Shown: positions 1-8,018 of the stretch, piece by piece
Layout of the letters: each line of letters begins with the position of its first letter
How positions within the stretch are numbered: the first letter of the stretch is position 1
NCBI RefSeq assembly: GCF_943372915.1
Contig: NZ_CALSAN010000017.1
Location: 22,547-86,546 of the forward strand
Direction: 5' to 3'
DNA length: 64,000 nucleotides
Source of the DNA: Ferrovibrio terrae_A
GTDB lineage: Bacteria > Pseudomonadota > Alphaproteobacteria > Ferrovibrionales > Ferrovibrionaceae
Made by a program: the position numbers and the translations under genes
The notes under the pieces: model-generated
Seen by the model: the letters and a program-made list of their open reading frames with translations, nothing else
The model's database searches: none
Told to the model about the DNA's origin: nothing

Positions 1-89
1 AGCGCCTGCTGGAGCTGTTCAAGGCGCATGGCGAGGGCGAGGTTTACCGGGGTATGCCGGCGCGGCCGCTGCAGAGCGCGGCGGAGTAG
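1..89 (+). CDS. C-terminal tail of an unidentified protein (5' truncated)
   Basis: An open frame enters from the left edge and ends at the TAG at 87-89. Only the last 28 residues are visible (beginning RLLELFKAHGEG and ending PLQSAAE), too few to name a family. Codon use matches the rest of the window, so this is probably a real gene end and not a chance frame. It is followed by a palindromic dispersed repeat and not by an evident Rho-independent terminator. Confidence 0.5.
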   Translation, partial: RLLELFKAHGEGEVYRGMPARPLQSAAE

Positions 90-114
90 GGTCGCCCTTC
101 GTTCATCACTGATT

Positions 115-203
115 GTCACCCTGGGGCTTGTCCCCAGGGTCCATCTGCACCATCCACGCCTCAGCACGCGCAAATGGACCCTCGGAATAAATCCGAGGGT
201 GAC
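115..203. repeat. Dispersed palindromic repeat, two hairpins in inverted orientation
   Basis: The left unit has a 9-bp stem, ACCCTGGGG (118-126) pairing with CCCCAGGGT (132-140). The right unit has ACCCTCGGA (178-186) pairing with TCCGAGGGT (192-200). The outer sequences, GTCACCCT...GGTCCAT and ATGGACC...GGGTGAC, are inverted copies of each other, so the block can also fold as one long cruciform. This is the layout of small intergenic palindromic elements that are multicopy in many alphaproteobacteria. No coding potential is seen. Confidence 0.7.
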
Positions 204-302
204 GGTTTTGGATCGACCACTGCTGCGAGAGGTCGCCCATCCTTTCGCTGCGGATCAGAAAACCCATGCGGTCCGCGCAGCAGGCAGGCTATAACGCGGG
301 TA

Positions 303-1532
303 ATGAGTCGCGTCGCTGAAACAATAAGAAACTGGCGCCAGGACGGCTGGCCCCTGGTCGCCGCCCTGTCCTTTGCCCAGCTGGTGTCCTGGGGCACCAT
401 CTTCTACGGCTTTCCGCTTTTTGTCGTGTCGATGGAAACCGAACTGGGCTGGGGCCGCGGCCTGCTGAACGGCGCGCTCTCCTTCGGCCTGCTCACCGCC
501 GGTTTCGCCGCCTATCCGGTCGGCCGCATCATCGACCGTCATGGCGGCCGTCTGGTGATGAGCCTTGGTTCCATGCTGGCGGTGCTGCTGTTCGCCGCCT
601 GGGCCTGGGTCGATCACCCCGCGGCTTTCTATGCCATCTGGTTCGGCCTTGGCCTCGCCCAGGCCGGCACGCTCTACACGCCGGTGTTTGCCGTGCTGAC
701 GCGGATGTTCCCGGTCGACTTCAAGACCCGCATTACCGTGCTCACCCTGACCGGCGGTTTCGCCAGCACGGTGTTCACGCCGCTGATCGCCTGGGCCATC
801 GAAGCGCTGGGCTGGCGCGATGCCCTGTTGCTGATGGCCGCCTGCAATCTGGTGTTCTGCCTGCCGGTGCACGGGCTGCTGCTGCGCGACCGCGCGGTGC
901 TGCCGCTGGAGAAGCCGGCCGATGCCGGCAGGCCGGAGTCCAGTCATCCCGTGCCCAGCCGCCCGATGCACAAGGCACTTCGGAATCCAGTCTTCTGGGG
1001 CCTGGCGGTCTGCTTCACCTTCTACCTGCTGGCGCATGCCATGCTGATTTTCCATTTCCTGCCGATGCTGAATGAATTCGGCATTCCGCTTGTCATCGCC
1101 GTTGCCATCATCACGGTGATCGGACCGGCCCAGGTGGGTGGCCGCATCCTGCTGCTGTTCGGCCGCAAGATGGAAACCGTCACCACCGGCTATGTCGTCA
1201 TGGCGCTGTTCGTGACCGCCATGCTGCTGCTGGCCGCATTCCCCGCCGCGGTGCCGGTGCTGTTTGTCATGGCCGCGATTTATGGCGGTGCCAATGGCAT
1301 GATGACCATCCTGCGCGGCACATCGGTGCCGGAGCTGCTCGGCCGCGAGGGCTTTGGCGCGATCAGCGGCGCGCTGGTGCTGCCGGCCAGCATTGCCGCC
1401 GCCATCGCGCCGTCGCTGGCGGCACTGATCTGGGAGCTGACCGGCGGTTACGCGGCGGTTATTCTCACCATGCTGGCGGCCATGCTGGTTTCGGCCGCCG
1501 GCTTTGTTTTTGCCGTGAAAGCGCGAAAATAA
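303..1532 (+). CDS. Major facilitator superfamily transporter
   Basis: A 409-residue inner-membrane protein with about 12 hydrophobic segments in two halves, joined by a hydrophilic loop around residues 195-220 (rich in R, P, E, S). The short motif GRIIDRHGGR after the second segment matches the MFS loop 2-3 signature (G-x3-D-R-x-G-R). The family couples solute movement to ion gradients; nothing in the sequence or neighbours shows the substrate. The ATG at 303 is preferred over an upstream in-frame start at 174, because translation from 174 would read through the palindromic repeat and gives low-complexity sequence before the first membrane helix. It appears to be transcribed alone. Confidence 0.85.
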   Translation: MSRVAETIRNWRQDGWPLVAALSFAQLVSWGTIFYGFPLFVVSMETELGWGRGLLNGALSFGLLTAGFAAYPVGRIIDRHGGRLVMSLGSMLAVLLFAAWAWVDHPAAFYAIWFGLGLAQAGTLYTPVFAVLTRMFPVDFKTRITVLTLTGGFASTVFTPLIAWAIEALGWRDALLLMAACNLVFCLPVHGLLLRDRAVLPLEKPADAGRPESSHPVPSRPMHKALRNPVFWGLAVCFTFYLLAHAMLIFHFLPMLNEFGIPLVIAVAIITVIGPAQVGGRILLLFGRKMETVTTGYVVMALFVTAMLLLAAFPAAVPVLFVMAAIYGGANGMMTILRGTSVPELLGREGFGAISGALVLPASIAAAIAPSLAALIWELTGGYAAVILTMLAAMLVSAAGFVFAVKARK

Positions 1533-1674
1533 TTATTCCGGCGCCGCATTGCCGGTATGCATTTTCTGCAGCTTGACGGATTCTGGTTTCAGGCAGAGCA
1601 TCCGCGCCGCATTCGCACATGAATGCCCTGCGACAGGCCACCGCCTCTCCACACCCTCTCCCCAGAGATCCATC

Positions 1675-3645
1675 ATGACCATGCACTGGCTGAGCTTTGA
1701 TAAGCTCAAGCGCCTATTTCTGGGCGCACCGCTCGATCCGCTTTCTCCCAAAGTGCGCCAGCATATCGCGCTGGCGGCATTCCTCGCCTGGGTCGGCCTC
1801 GGCGCCGACGGATTGTCCTCGGCCAACTATGGTCCGGAGGAAACCTTTCTCGCGCTGGGTGAGCACACGCATCTGGCGCTGTATCTGGCGGTGGCCACTG
1901 CGCTCACCGTCTTCATCATCGCCTTTGCCTATAACCAGGTGATCGCGCTGTTTCCCAATGGCGGCGGCGGCTACAAGGTTGCCACCGAACTGATCGGCAG
2001 CCATGCCGGCCTGCTGTCGGGTTCGGCGCTGATCATCGACTATGTGCTCACCATCGCCATTTCGGTGGCCAGCGGTGTCGATGCGCTGTTCAGCCTGGTG
2101 CCGCCGCATCTGCAGATGTGGAAGCTGCCGGTCGAATTCGCCGTCGTGCTGCTGCTCACCGGGCTGAACCTGCGCGGCATGAAGGAGCCGATCGCGCTGC
2201 TGGTGCCGCTGTTCCTCGGCTTCCTGCTCACCCATGTGGTGCTGATCGTGGTCGGCATCGGCCTGCATGCCGACAGCCTGCCGGCGCTGATCCCCGATAC
2301 CATCGCCGACACGCGCAGCTTCTCGGCCGAGATCGGCATGGTCGGTGTGATCGCGCTGCTGCTCAAGGCGTTTGCCATGGGCGGCGGCACCTATACCGGC
2401 ATCGAAGCGGTGTCGAACAATGTCAACATGCTGCGCGAGCCGCGCGTGCGCACCGGCAAATGGACCATGCTCTACATGGCCCTGTCGCTGGCGATCACCG
2501 CAGCCGGCCTGATCGTGCTCTACCTGCTGTGGGGCGCAGCCAAGCAGCCGGGCCGCACGCTGAACGCGACCGTGTTCGAATCGGTGCTGCTGGAGCTGTT
2601 CGGCGGCGGCCATATGGTGGGTATCCTGCTCGCGATCACGCTGGCCTTTGCCGCCGCCCTGCTGTTCGTCGCCGCCAATACCGGCTTCCTCGGCGGCCCG
2701 GCGGTGCTGGCCAATATGGCGGTCGACCGCTGGATGCCGCACCAGTTCAGCCAGCTGTCGGATCGCCTGGTGACCCAGGACGGCATCGTGGTGATGGGCC
2801 TGGCCGCCATCGGCGCGCTGTGGATCACCGGCGGCGAGGTGCATCTGCTGGTCGTGCTCTACTCGATCAATGTGTTCCTCACCTTCTCGCTCTGCCTCGC
2901 CGGCCTGTGCCGCTACTGGCTCACCCATCGTGACACCCGGGGCTGGCGCTTCGGCCTGTCGCAGTCGCTGCTCGGCTTCATTGTCACCTTCGGCATTCTG
3001 ATGGTGACGCTGGTGGAGAAATTCGCCGACGGCGCCTGGTTCACCGTGCTGGCCACCGGTTTCGTCTTCCTGGTCGGCCTGGGCATCAAGCGCCATTACG
3101 ACAGCGTCAACCGCCAGCTTGCCGAGGCCGATGCGCTGTTCGGCAATGGCCAGAGCGCGGCGCCGCAGCCGGAGCTGGTGCCAGATCCCAAGGCACGCAC
3201 CGCGGCGCTGTTCTTAGGATCGCGCGACGGCGTGGCGATGCATACCCTGCTGGCGGCGCTGACGCTGTTCCCCAACCAGTTCAAGAACGTGATCTTCCTC
3301 ACCGTGGGTGAGATCGATACCGAGCAGTTCCATGGCCAGGAAAAGGTTACGCGCATGCAGGCCGAGATCGATGCGCGGCTGCAGCGGTTTGCCAGCTGGT
3401 GCGCGCGGCGCGGCATCGCCACCGGGTCTTACGTCGCCTATGGCACCGACACGGTGCAGCTGCTCGATCAACTGGCCGGGGATGCACTGAAAACCTATCC
3501 CAATACGGTGTTCTTCGCCTCGAAGCTGCTGTTCCACAACGACAACGTCTTCACCCGCCTGCTGCACAACACCACTGCGCTGTCGCTGCAGCGCCTGCTG
3601 CATCTGCGCGGCATGCCGATGGTGATCCTGCCGATGAAGGTGTGA
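1675..3645 (+). CDS. APC-superfamily permease, KimA-like (candidate K+/H+ symporter)
   Basis: A 656-residue protein with about 12 membrane helices (residues about 30-500) and a soluble C-terminal domain of about 150 residues. Short motifs such as GADGLSSANYG, PNGGGGYKVATELIG, IIDYVLTIAISVASG, NLRGMKEP and TGIEAVSNNV follow the pattern I know from Bacillus subtilis KimA, a high-affinity potassium importer of the APC superfamily, more than classic amino-acid permeases. The C-terminal domain probably acts as a cytosolic regulatory or nucleotide-binding module, as in KimA. No c-di-AMP riboswitch-like structure is visible upstream. The start at 1675 places the first helix naturally; ATG at 1681 is an alternative. 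Substrate is inference: amino-acid transport cannot be excluded. Confidence 0.75.
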   Translation: MTMHWLSFDKLKRLFLGAPLDPLSPKVRQHIALAAFLAWVGLGADGLSSANYGPEETFLALGEHTHLALYLAVATALTVFIIAFAYNQVIALFPNGGGGYKVATELIGSHAGLLSGSALIIDYVLTIAISVASGVDALFSLVPPHLQMWKLPVEFAVVLLLTGLNLRGMKEPIALLVPLFLGFLLTHVVLIVVGIGLHADSLPALIPDTIADTRSFSAEIGMVGVIALLLKAFAMGGGTYTGIEAVSNNVNMLREPRVRTGKWTMLYMALSLAITAAGLIVLYLLWGAAKQPGRTLNATVFESVLLELFGGGHMVGILLAITLAFAAALLFVAANTGFLGGPAVLANMAVDRWMPHQFSQLSDRLVTQDGIVVMGLAAIGALWITGGEVHLLVVLYSINVFLTFSLCLAGLCRYWLTHRDTRGWRFGLSQSLLGFIVTFGILMVTLVEKFADGAWFTVLATGFVFLVGLGIKRHYDSVNRQLAEADALFGNGQSAAPQPELVPDPKARTAALFLGSRDGVAMHTLLAALTLFPNQFKNVIFLTVGEIDTEQFHGQEKVTRMQAEIDARLQRFASWCARRGIATGSYVAYGTDTVQLLDQLAGDALKTYPNTVFFASKLLFHNDNVFTRLLHNTTALSLQRLLHLRGMPMVILPMKV

Positions 3646-3655
3646 GACAGCAAAA

Positions 3656-3680
3656 CGCCCGCCGGAGATCCCGGCGGGCG
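3656..3680. terminator. Bidirectional hairpin between convergent permease and speE genes
   Basis: A perfect 10-bp GC stem, CGCCCGCCGG (3656-3665) with CCGGCGGGCG (3671-3680), and a 5-base loop, lies 10 bases after the permease stop and 37 bases from the speE stop on the other strand. There is no long T-run on either side (AAAA precedes it on the plus strand, giving TTTT for minus-strand transcription), so it is best suited to ending speDE transcripts. Confidence 0.7.
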
Positions 3681-3717
3681 CTGATAAGTCGGTACTCGCT
3701 TCTGCTTCTACTGAAAC

Positions 3718-4682
<965 letters not shown>

Positions 4683-4686
<4 letters not shown>

Positions 4687-5114
4687 AGCACCAGGCCCCG
4701 CTTCAGTTCGGTGCACTGGATGTTGTCGGGCAGGAAGGCGCGACGCAGCACCGGAATCGCCTTCTGCGGCTGGCAGTCGCCGCAGACGAAGACGTCGAGC
4801 GCGGCATAGCCCTTTTCCGGCCAGGTGTGGATCGACATGTGGCTTTCGGCCAGCACGGCCACGCCGGAGATGCCGCCATTGGGCTCGAAATGATGCAGGT
4901 CGATGTTGAGCAGGGTGGCGCCGATCTCGGCCACGGCCTCGGTCAGCGTCTGCTTCACCAGCGCCAGGTTATCGAGATGCTTGCCGCCCCACAGATCGAT
5001 GATCAGGTGCATGCCGGCATAGCGCATGCCGTCCTTGCAGATGAAATGCTCTTCGGCCGCGTCGTTTTCGGTCGGCACGGCATGCAGGGCGGGCTTCAGG
5101 GAAGTCTTGCTCAT
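4683..5114 (-). CDS. speD: S-adenosylmethionine decarboxylase proenzyme
   Basis: A 143-residue class 1 (bacterial-type) AdoMet decarboxylase that makes decarboxylated SAM for SpeE. The self-cleavage site is visible as E90-S91 in LAESHMSIHTWPE, where Ser91 becomes the pyruvoyl cofactor, and the family signature FVCGDC follows (residues 109-114). The start at 5114 has a good Shine-Dalgarno (GGAGAGA) 6-7 bases upstream; an in-frame ATG 36 bases further out falls inside a leader hairpin and is less likely. It is the first gene of speDE and is preceded by a roughly 250-base strongly structured leader. Confidence 0.93.
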
Positions 5115-5133
5115 AACAGGTCTCTCCACCACG

Positions 5134-5366
5134 GGGATTGCTATCCGCAATCCTGAGGAACATGTGCACCCCCGGTAACGCTAAGGGGGTATCCGATTGG
5201 CAGAGAGACTGTTGGGAAAGCCCCGTGGTTCCGGTCGGCACAGACGACAGTGCCAACGGCCAGTTCGCAGCTTTCCAAACAGTCTCTGAGAGGGGGGTAT
5301 GGGGCCATTCCCCCCCTGATGCAAGCGGAATCGACCCCCCGGCCGGCGCCGGGGGGTATTTTTTTA
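5134..5366 (-). ncRNA. Structured 5' leader of speDE, candidate cis-regulatory RNA
   Basis: Between a possible promoter and speD the transcribed strand can form at least five helices. A short hairpin GGATTGC/GCAATCC (5135-5153) lies just before the ribosome site. A 6-bp helix ACCCCC/GGGGGT spans about 5168-5190. A long imperfect stem of about 20 bp (5201-5221 with 5270-5290) encloses an inner GGCAC/GTGCC hairpin (5237-5254). G/C-run hairpins follow at about 5291-5318 and 5333-5354. Seven runs of five or more G or C alternate here, unlike neighbouring coding DNA. Polyamine genes of alphaproteobacteria are known to have RNA leaders (the speF motif upstream of ornithine decarboxylase); whether this matches that motif is not decided by eye. 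No coding frame here looks real. Confidence 0.5.
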
Positions 5367-5388
5367 AGCTGTGGTGCGACTGTCACAA
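5361..5388 (-). promoter_or_regulatory. Possible sigma-70 promoter of speDE
   Basis: On the minus strand TTGTGA (5388-5383) is followed after 16 bases by TAAAAA (5366-5361), the only A/T-rich block in an otherwise GC-run-rich leader. Transcription from here would include the whole structured leader. Weak consensus match, read by eye. Confidence 0.3.
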
Positions 5389-5431
5389 TTCCGGGGTTTC
5401 CGGGGCTGCGGCATGCGACCTTCTGGCGCAG

Positions 5432-6442
5432 TCAGAGATAGCTGCCGGCCAGCGTGAAAACCGTGCCGTTGAGGCCCAGTTTGAAGCGCGCCACCCCGGC
5501 GCCGCGCTGGGTATCCACCCCGCCTAGATCGAAATCGGTGACGCCCTGGCCCTGCAGGGTCAGCACCGCCTGCCACAGCAGCCGGTAATGCGCCTTCACC
5601 AGGCGGCCGGCCTCGTTGCTCCAGCCCATCGCATAGGTGGCGGCGTTGCCATGGCGCAGCACCAGGATGCCGGCAATCGGCCGCACCCGGCCCAGATGGG
5701 GGCCGGCATGGGCCCAGAACAGCAGGGCGTCTTCACCGGCCAGTCCGATCTGGGGTGCGGTTTTCGCCGCCTCGGCGAAGGCGGCGTAGAATTTTGCATC
5801 GGGCCCGAGGAAGCCGGCCTCCAGCCGGTGGCGGGCATGCTCGCCCAGCAGGGCGGCGAAAGCCTCCGGGTTCCAGCTGCCGGCGGCGACGCTGGCAGTC
5901 TCCAGCAGCAGCGCCGACTTCTCCGCCGTCTTGAGCATGTTGCGCCATTTGCTGTCGAGATTGGCGCGCAGCCGGTCTTTGGCGGGGCGCAGGTCATACC
6001 GGATCGAGGAATAGCCGGTCATCATCGGGCGCAGGCCCAGTTGCGCCAGCGCAGCTTCTGACTCGCGGCCGCCATTCATCTCGGGCAGCCACCAGAGCAG
6101 GCAGCGCCGGCGCCAGGGATAGGCGGCGCGGATCAGCGCCAGCGCCGCATCGCGCTCATCGCGCGATACACCCGCCACGAATAACGGCCCGCGCACCAGC
6201 CGCACGAAGCGGCCCACGGATCCGATCTGTCGTACGAAGGCCTGCGCCAGGCCGGCCAGGCTGCCGTCACTGCGGCGGATCAGCCAGCGTTCGGGCCGCA
6301 CCTTGCCCTGTGTGGCCGCCGCCGTGGCTTCGCCATAGCACCAGCTCTGTTCCAGCACGCTGAGCCGCAGGGTGGCTTCGGCGGCGGCCCAGTCGGCCGG
6401 CGTGGCACAGGGCTCCAGCCGCATGTCAGGCGCGGTCATCAT
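5432..6442 (-). CDS. FemAB/GNAT-like acyltransferase
   Basis: A 336-residue soluble protein with two GNAT-like halves, as in FemAB and lipid II aminoacyltransferases and related 'peptidoglycan bridge' GNAT proteins. Recognisable pieces are the mid-protein LDSKWRNMLKTAEKS (around residues 163-177), typical of the region before the second GNAT fold, and the C-terminal FDLGGVDTQRGAGVARFKLG, the family's conserved end motif. In this family the enzyme moves an acyl or aminoacyl group from an activated donor; the acceptor here is unknown. It overlaps the upstream PAS gene by four bases (ATGA), so the two are translationally coupled. A signal or membrane segment is absent, so it should act in the cytoplasm. 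Confidence 0.7.
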   Translation of the reverse strand: MMTAPDMRLEPCATPADWAAAEATLRLSVLEQSWCYGEATAAATQGKVRPERWLIRRSDGSLAGLAQAFVRQIGSVGRFVRLVRGPLFVAGVSRDERDAALALIRAAYPWRRRCLLWWLPEMNGGRESEAALAQLGLRPMMTGYSSIRYDLRPAKDRLRANLDSKWRNMLKTAEKSALLLETASVAAGSWNPEAFAALLGEHARHRLEAGFLGPDAKFYAAFAEAAKTAPQIGLAGEDALLFWAHAGPHLGRVRPIAGILVLRHGNAATYAMGWSNEAGRLVKAHYRLLWQAVLTLQGQGVTDFDLGGVDTQRGAGVARFKLGLNGTVFTLAGSYL

Positions 6443-6984
6443 GCCACAGGCAGGCCGACATGGCCGGAGGGGCGCTTGGCGAAAATCTGGCAGGCCATCA
6501 GGATGTCGACGGTTTCATGGTCGCTGGCCAGCGGCAGCCAGATCGCCTCGTAATCGTACCAGCGTTCATCATAGAACTGCTTGTTATGCACCAGCAGCGG
6601 CATCGGATCGCGCGCCAGCATCTCCAGCCGGCCGAGCAGCAGGGCGCGGTATTGCAGCAGCGGCAGCTCATCCAGCCATTTTCCGGTGTGGTCGAAACCA
6701 TCGCGCGCCACAATGGCCGAGCCGATCAGGCGGTAGCGGAAACGCAGGCTGCCCGGCACCGGCGTATCGCGATGCACGTCGAACATGGTGATGCCGCCGA
6801 GTGCGTATTTCATCTCGATGGGGTCGAGATCCTGGCGCGCCGGAAAACGATGGCTGCCGCGGCGGCTCTGCCAGTAATCGTAGAGCTGGCCGATGGCCGG
6901 TTCGCGGCAGTCGGCCGCCGTGAAGTCGCGGCGCAGCAGACTGGCGGTCGAAAAGGTGGAGCGGCCGGGGGCAGCGTTGGTCAT
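6439..6984 (-). CDS. Stand-alone PAS-domain protein (PAS_5 type), coupled to FemAB-like gene
   Basis: A 181-residue protein that is almost entirely one PAS fold: an N-terminal helix LYDYWQSRRGSHRFPARQDLDPIEM, then strands around GITMFDVH, RFRYRLIGS and a long C-terminal strand with WLPLASD. The order 'YW...R...P.R.dldP.e' then 'l.dv...RfRyRl.G' is shared with the other small PAS proteins of this window. No output domain is present. The ATG at 6984 is preferred; the frame extends upstream only into low-quality sequence. The stop overlaps the FemAB-like start (ATGA), which suggests that it senses something relevant to that enzyme. Ligand unknown. Confidence 0.72.
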   Translation of the reverse strand: MTNAAPGRSTFSTASLLRRDFTAADCREPAIGQLYDYWQSRRGSHRFPARQDLDPIEMKYALGGITMFDVHRDTPVPGSLRFRYRLIGSAIVARDGFDHTGKWLDELPLLQYRALLLGRLEMLARDPMPLLVHNKQFYDERWYDYEAIWLPLASDHETVDILMACQIFAKRPSGHVGLPVA

Positions 6985-7082
6985 GGCTGCCAGCTTTGGC
7001 GGGTTGTCTGCAGCCTGTAAAGCATGCGTCGGATTTACAGGATGACTTTGCCGTTTTTGCGGCCCTGGGATACATAACCTGC

Positions 7083-7274
7083 ATGGCCCGTCCCGCGCGC
7101 ATTCATGGCATGGTGATCCCCGCACCGCGGTTTACCCGCTGGGCGCTGGTGTATTTCCTCAAATACCTGCTGCTGCCCGGCCTGCTGGTGCTGCTGGCGC
7201 TGGATATCGCGCTGTATTTTGTGTTCCGCGACTGGCTCGGCGCCTGCTACGGCGTGCTCTGCTTCCTGCAGTAA
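7083..7274 (+). CDS. Small membrane protein of unknown function
   Basis: A 63-residue frame with a short basic N-terminus (RPARIHG...RFTRW) and a leucine-rich segment (LLLPGLLVLLALDIALYFVF) that should form one or two membrane helices. I do not recognise the family. It reads divergently from the PAS gene at 6984 and is followed 3 bases later by a strong hairpin terminator, which supports it as a real transcription unit. ATG at 7110 is an alternative start that keeps the hydrophobic part. Confidence 0.5.
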   Translation: MARPARIHGMVIPAPRFTRWALVYFLKYLLLPGLLVLLALDIALYFVFRDWLGACYGVLCFLQ

Positions 7275-7276
7275 CG

Positions 7277-7309
7277 AAAAACGCCCGCGCTTGCGGCACG
7301 GGCGTTTTT
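7277..7309. terminator. Bidirectional Rho-independent terminator
   Basis: An 11-bp stem AAAAACGCCCG (7277-7287) with CGGGCGTTTTT (7299-7309) gives a T-run on both strands. It lies just after the small membrane protein on the plus strand and about 22 bases past the 3' end of the tRNA-Ala gene on the minus strand, so it can serve both. Confidence 0.88.
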
Positions 7310-7331
7310 GGAAGGATCTGCCAAAAGGATT

Positions 7332-7407
7332 TGGTGGAGCCAAGCGGGATCGAACCGCTGACCTCCTGCATGCCATGCAGGCGCTCTCCCAGCTGAGCTA
7401 TGGCCCC
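7332..7407 (-). tRNA. tRNA-Ala (anticodon GGC)
   Basis: Read on the minus strand the gene begins GGGGCCATAGCTCAGC and ends GGCTCCACCA. The acceptor stem GGGGCCA/TGGCTCC (with a G-T pair), D-arm with AGCTCAGCTGGGAGAGC, anticodon stem CCTGC/GCAGG with loop ATGGCAT (anticodon GGC), and T-loop GGTTCGATCC are all in place. The CCA end is encoded. Total length 76 bases. Confidence 0.96.
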
Positions 7408-7528
7408 ATAAAATCACGGACTTAGAGGCTTCCTTGCGGTTGCCCGGGGTCCGTCGGCGGGGGCGGACCATAAGCCGCCCCCCGCCGCTTTGCAAGTGCT
7501 TCGTGGCCCGGAAAAGGGCCGCGAATCT

Positions 7529-7855
7529 TCAGCGTTCCTCGGTCTCGTCGGTCGGGGTCTCGACGTCGATTTCCTCGGCGACGTCGTCTTCCTCGAACTC
7601 GTCGGCATCCTCCAGGATGTCGTCGCCCAGGCCGGTATCCTCAACCTCGTCGTCGATGGCATCCGGCACCACCGCCTTGACCACCGGCTTGGCCTTTTCT
7701 TCCACCTTGGCCGGGCGGCGCGAGGATTTCACCAGCGCCTCGGGATTGAATTCGGTACCGCATTTCGGGCACAGGATCGGCGACTTGCCGAGATCGTAGA
7801 ATGCAGCGCCACAACTCAGGCAGCGGCGCTTGGTGCCCCATTCGGCTTTAGCCAT
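7529..7855 (-). CDS. FYDLN acid-domain zinc-ribbon protein (TIGR02300 family)
   Basis: A 108-residue alphaproteobacterial protein. The N-terminal zinc ribbon has two CxxC pairs (CLSC and CPKC) around the diagnostic FYDL, followed by a basic linker and a strongly acidic C-terminal tail (EDTGLGDDILEDADEFEEDD...). Function in the family is not established; the layout suggests nucleic-acid or RNA-polymerase-related binding, but that is inference. ATG at 7855 is preferred because GGAG stands 9 bases upstream; five extra codons upstream are possible. It is divergent from aroA, an arrangement often seen in this class, where aroA is usually followed by cmk and rpsA; here those two are missing. Confidence 0.88.
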   Translation of the reverse strand: MAKAEWGTKRRCLSCGAAFYDLGKSPILCPKCGTEFNPEALVKSSRRPAKVEEKAKPVVKAVVPDAIDDEVEDTGLGDDILEDADEFEEDDVAEEIDVETPTDETEER

Positions 7856-8018
7856 TGAGCAAATCTCCATGTATCGGCGACCGGGAAAACAGGGCCCGGA
7901 GGCGGCAGCCGGCCGGCTGGCCGGAGCGGCGCGATTGTGTTAAAGAAGCGCGCCCTGTCAACCCGTTAACGGCGGGTATTTTTCACCACAGCCGTTTGCC
8001 GCCCGGACCATTTCCCCC

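Noticed and set aside
115..203. Possible CRISPR array
   Set aside because: Only two inverted hairpin units with no regular direct repeats or spacers, and no cas genes.
5141..5386. An 81-residue minus-strand frame in the speDE leader
   Set aside because: No ribosome site, no recognisable motif, and it spans RNA hairpins. A leader-peptide role is not excluded but has no support.
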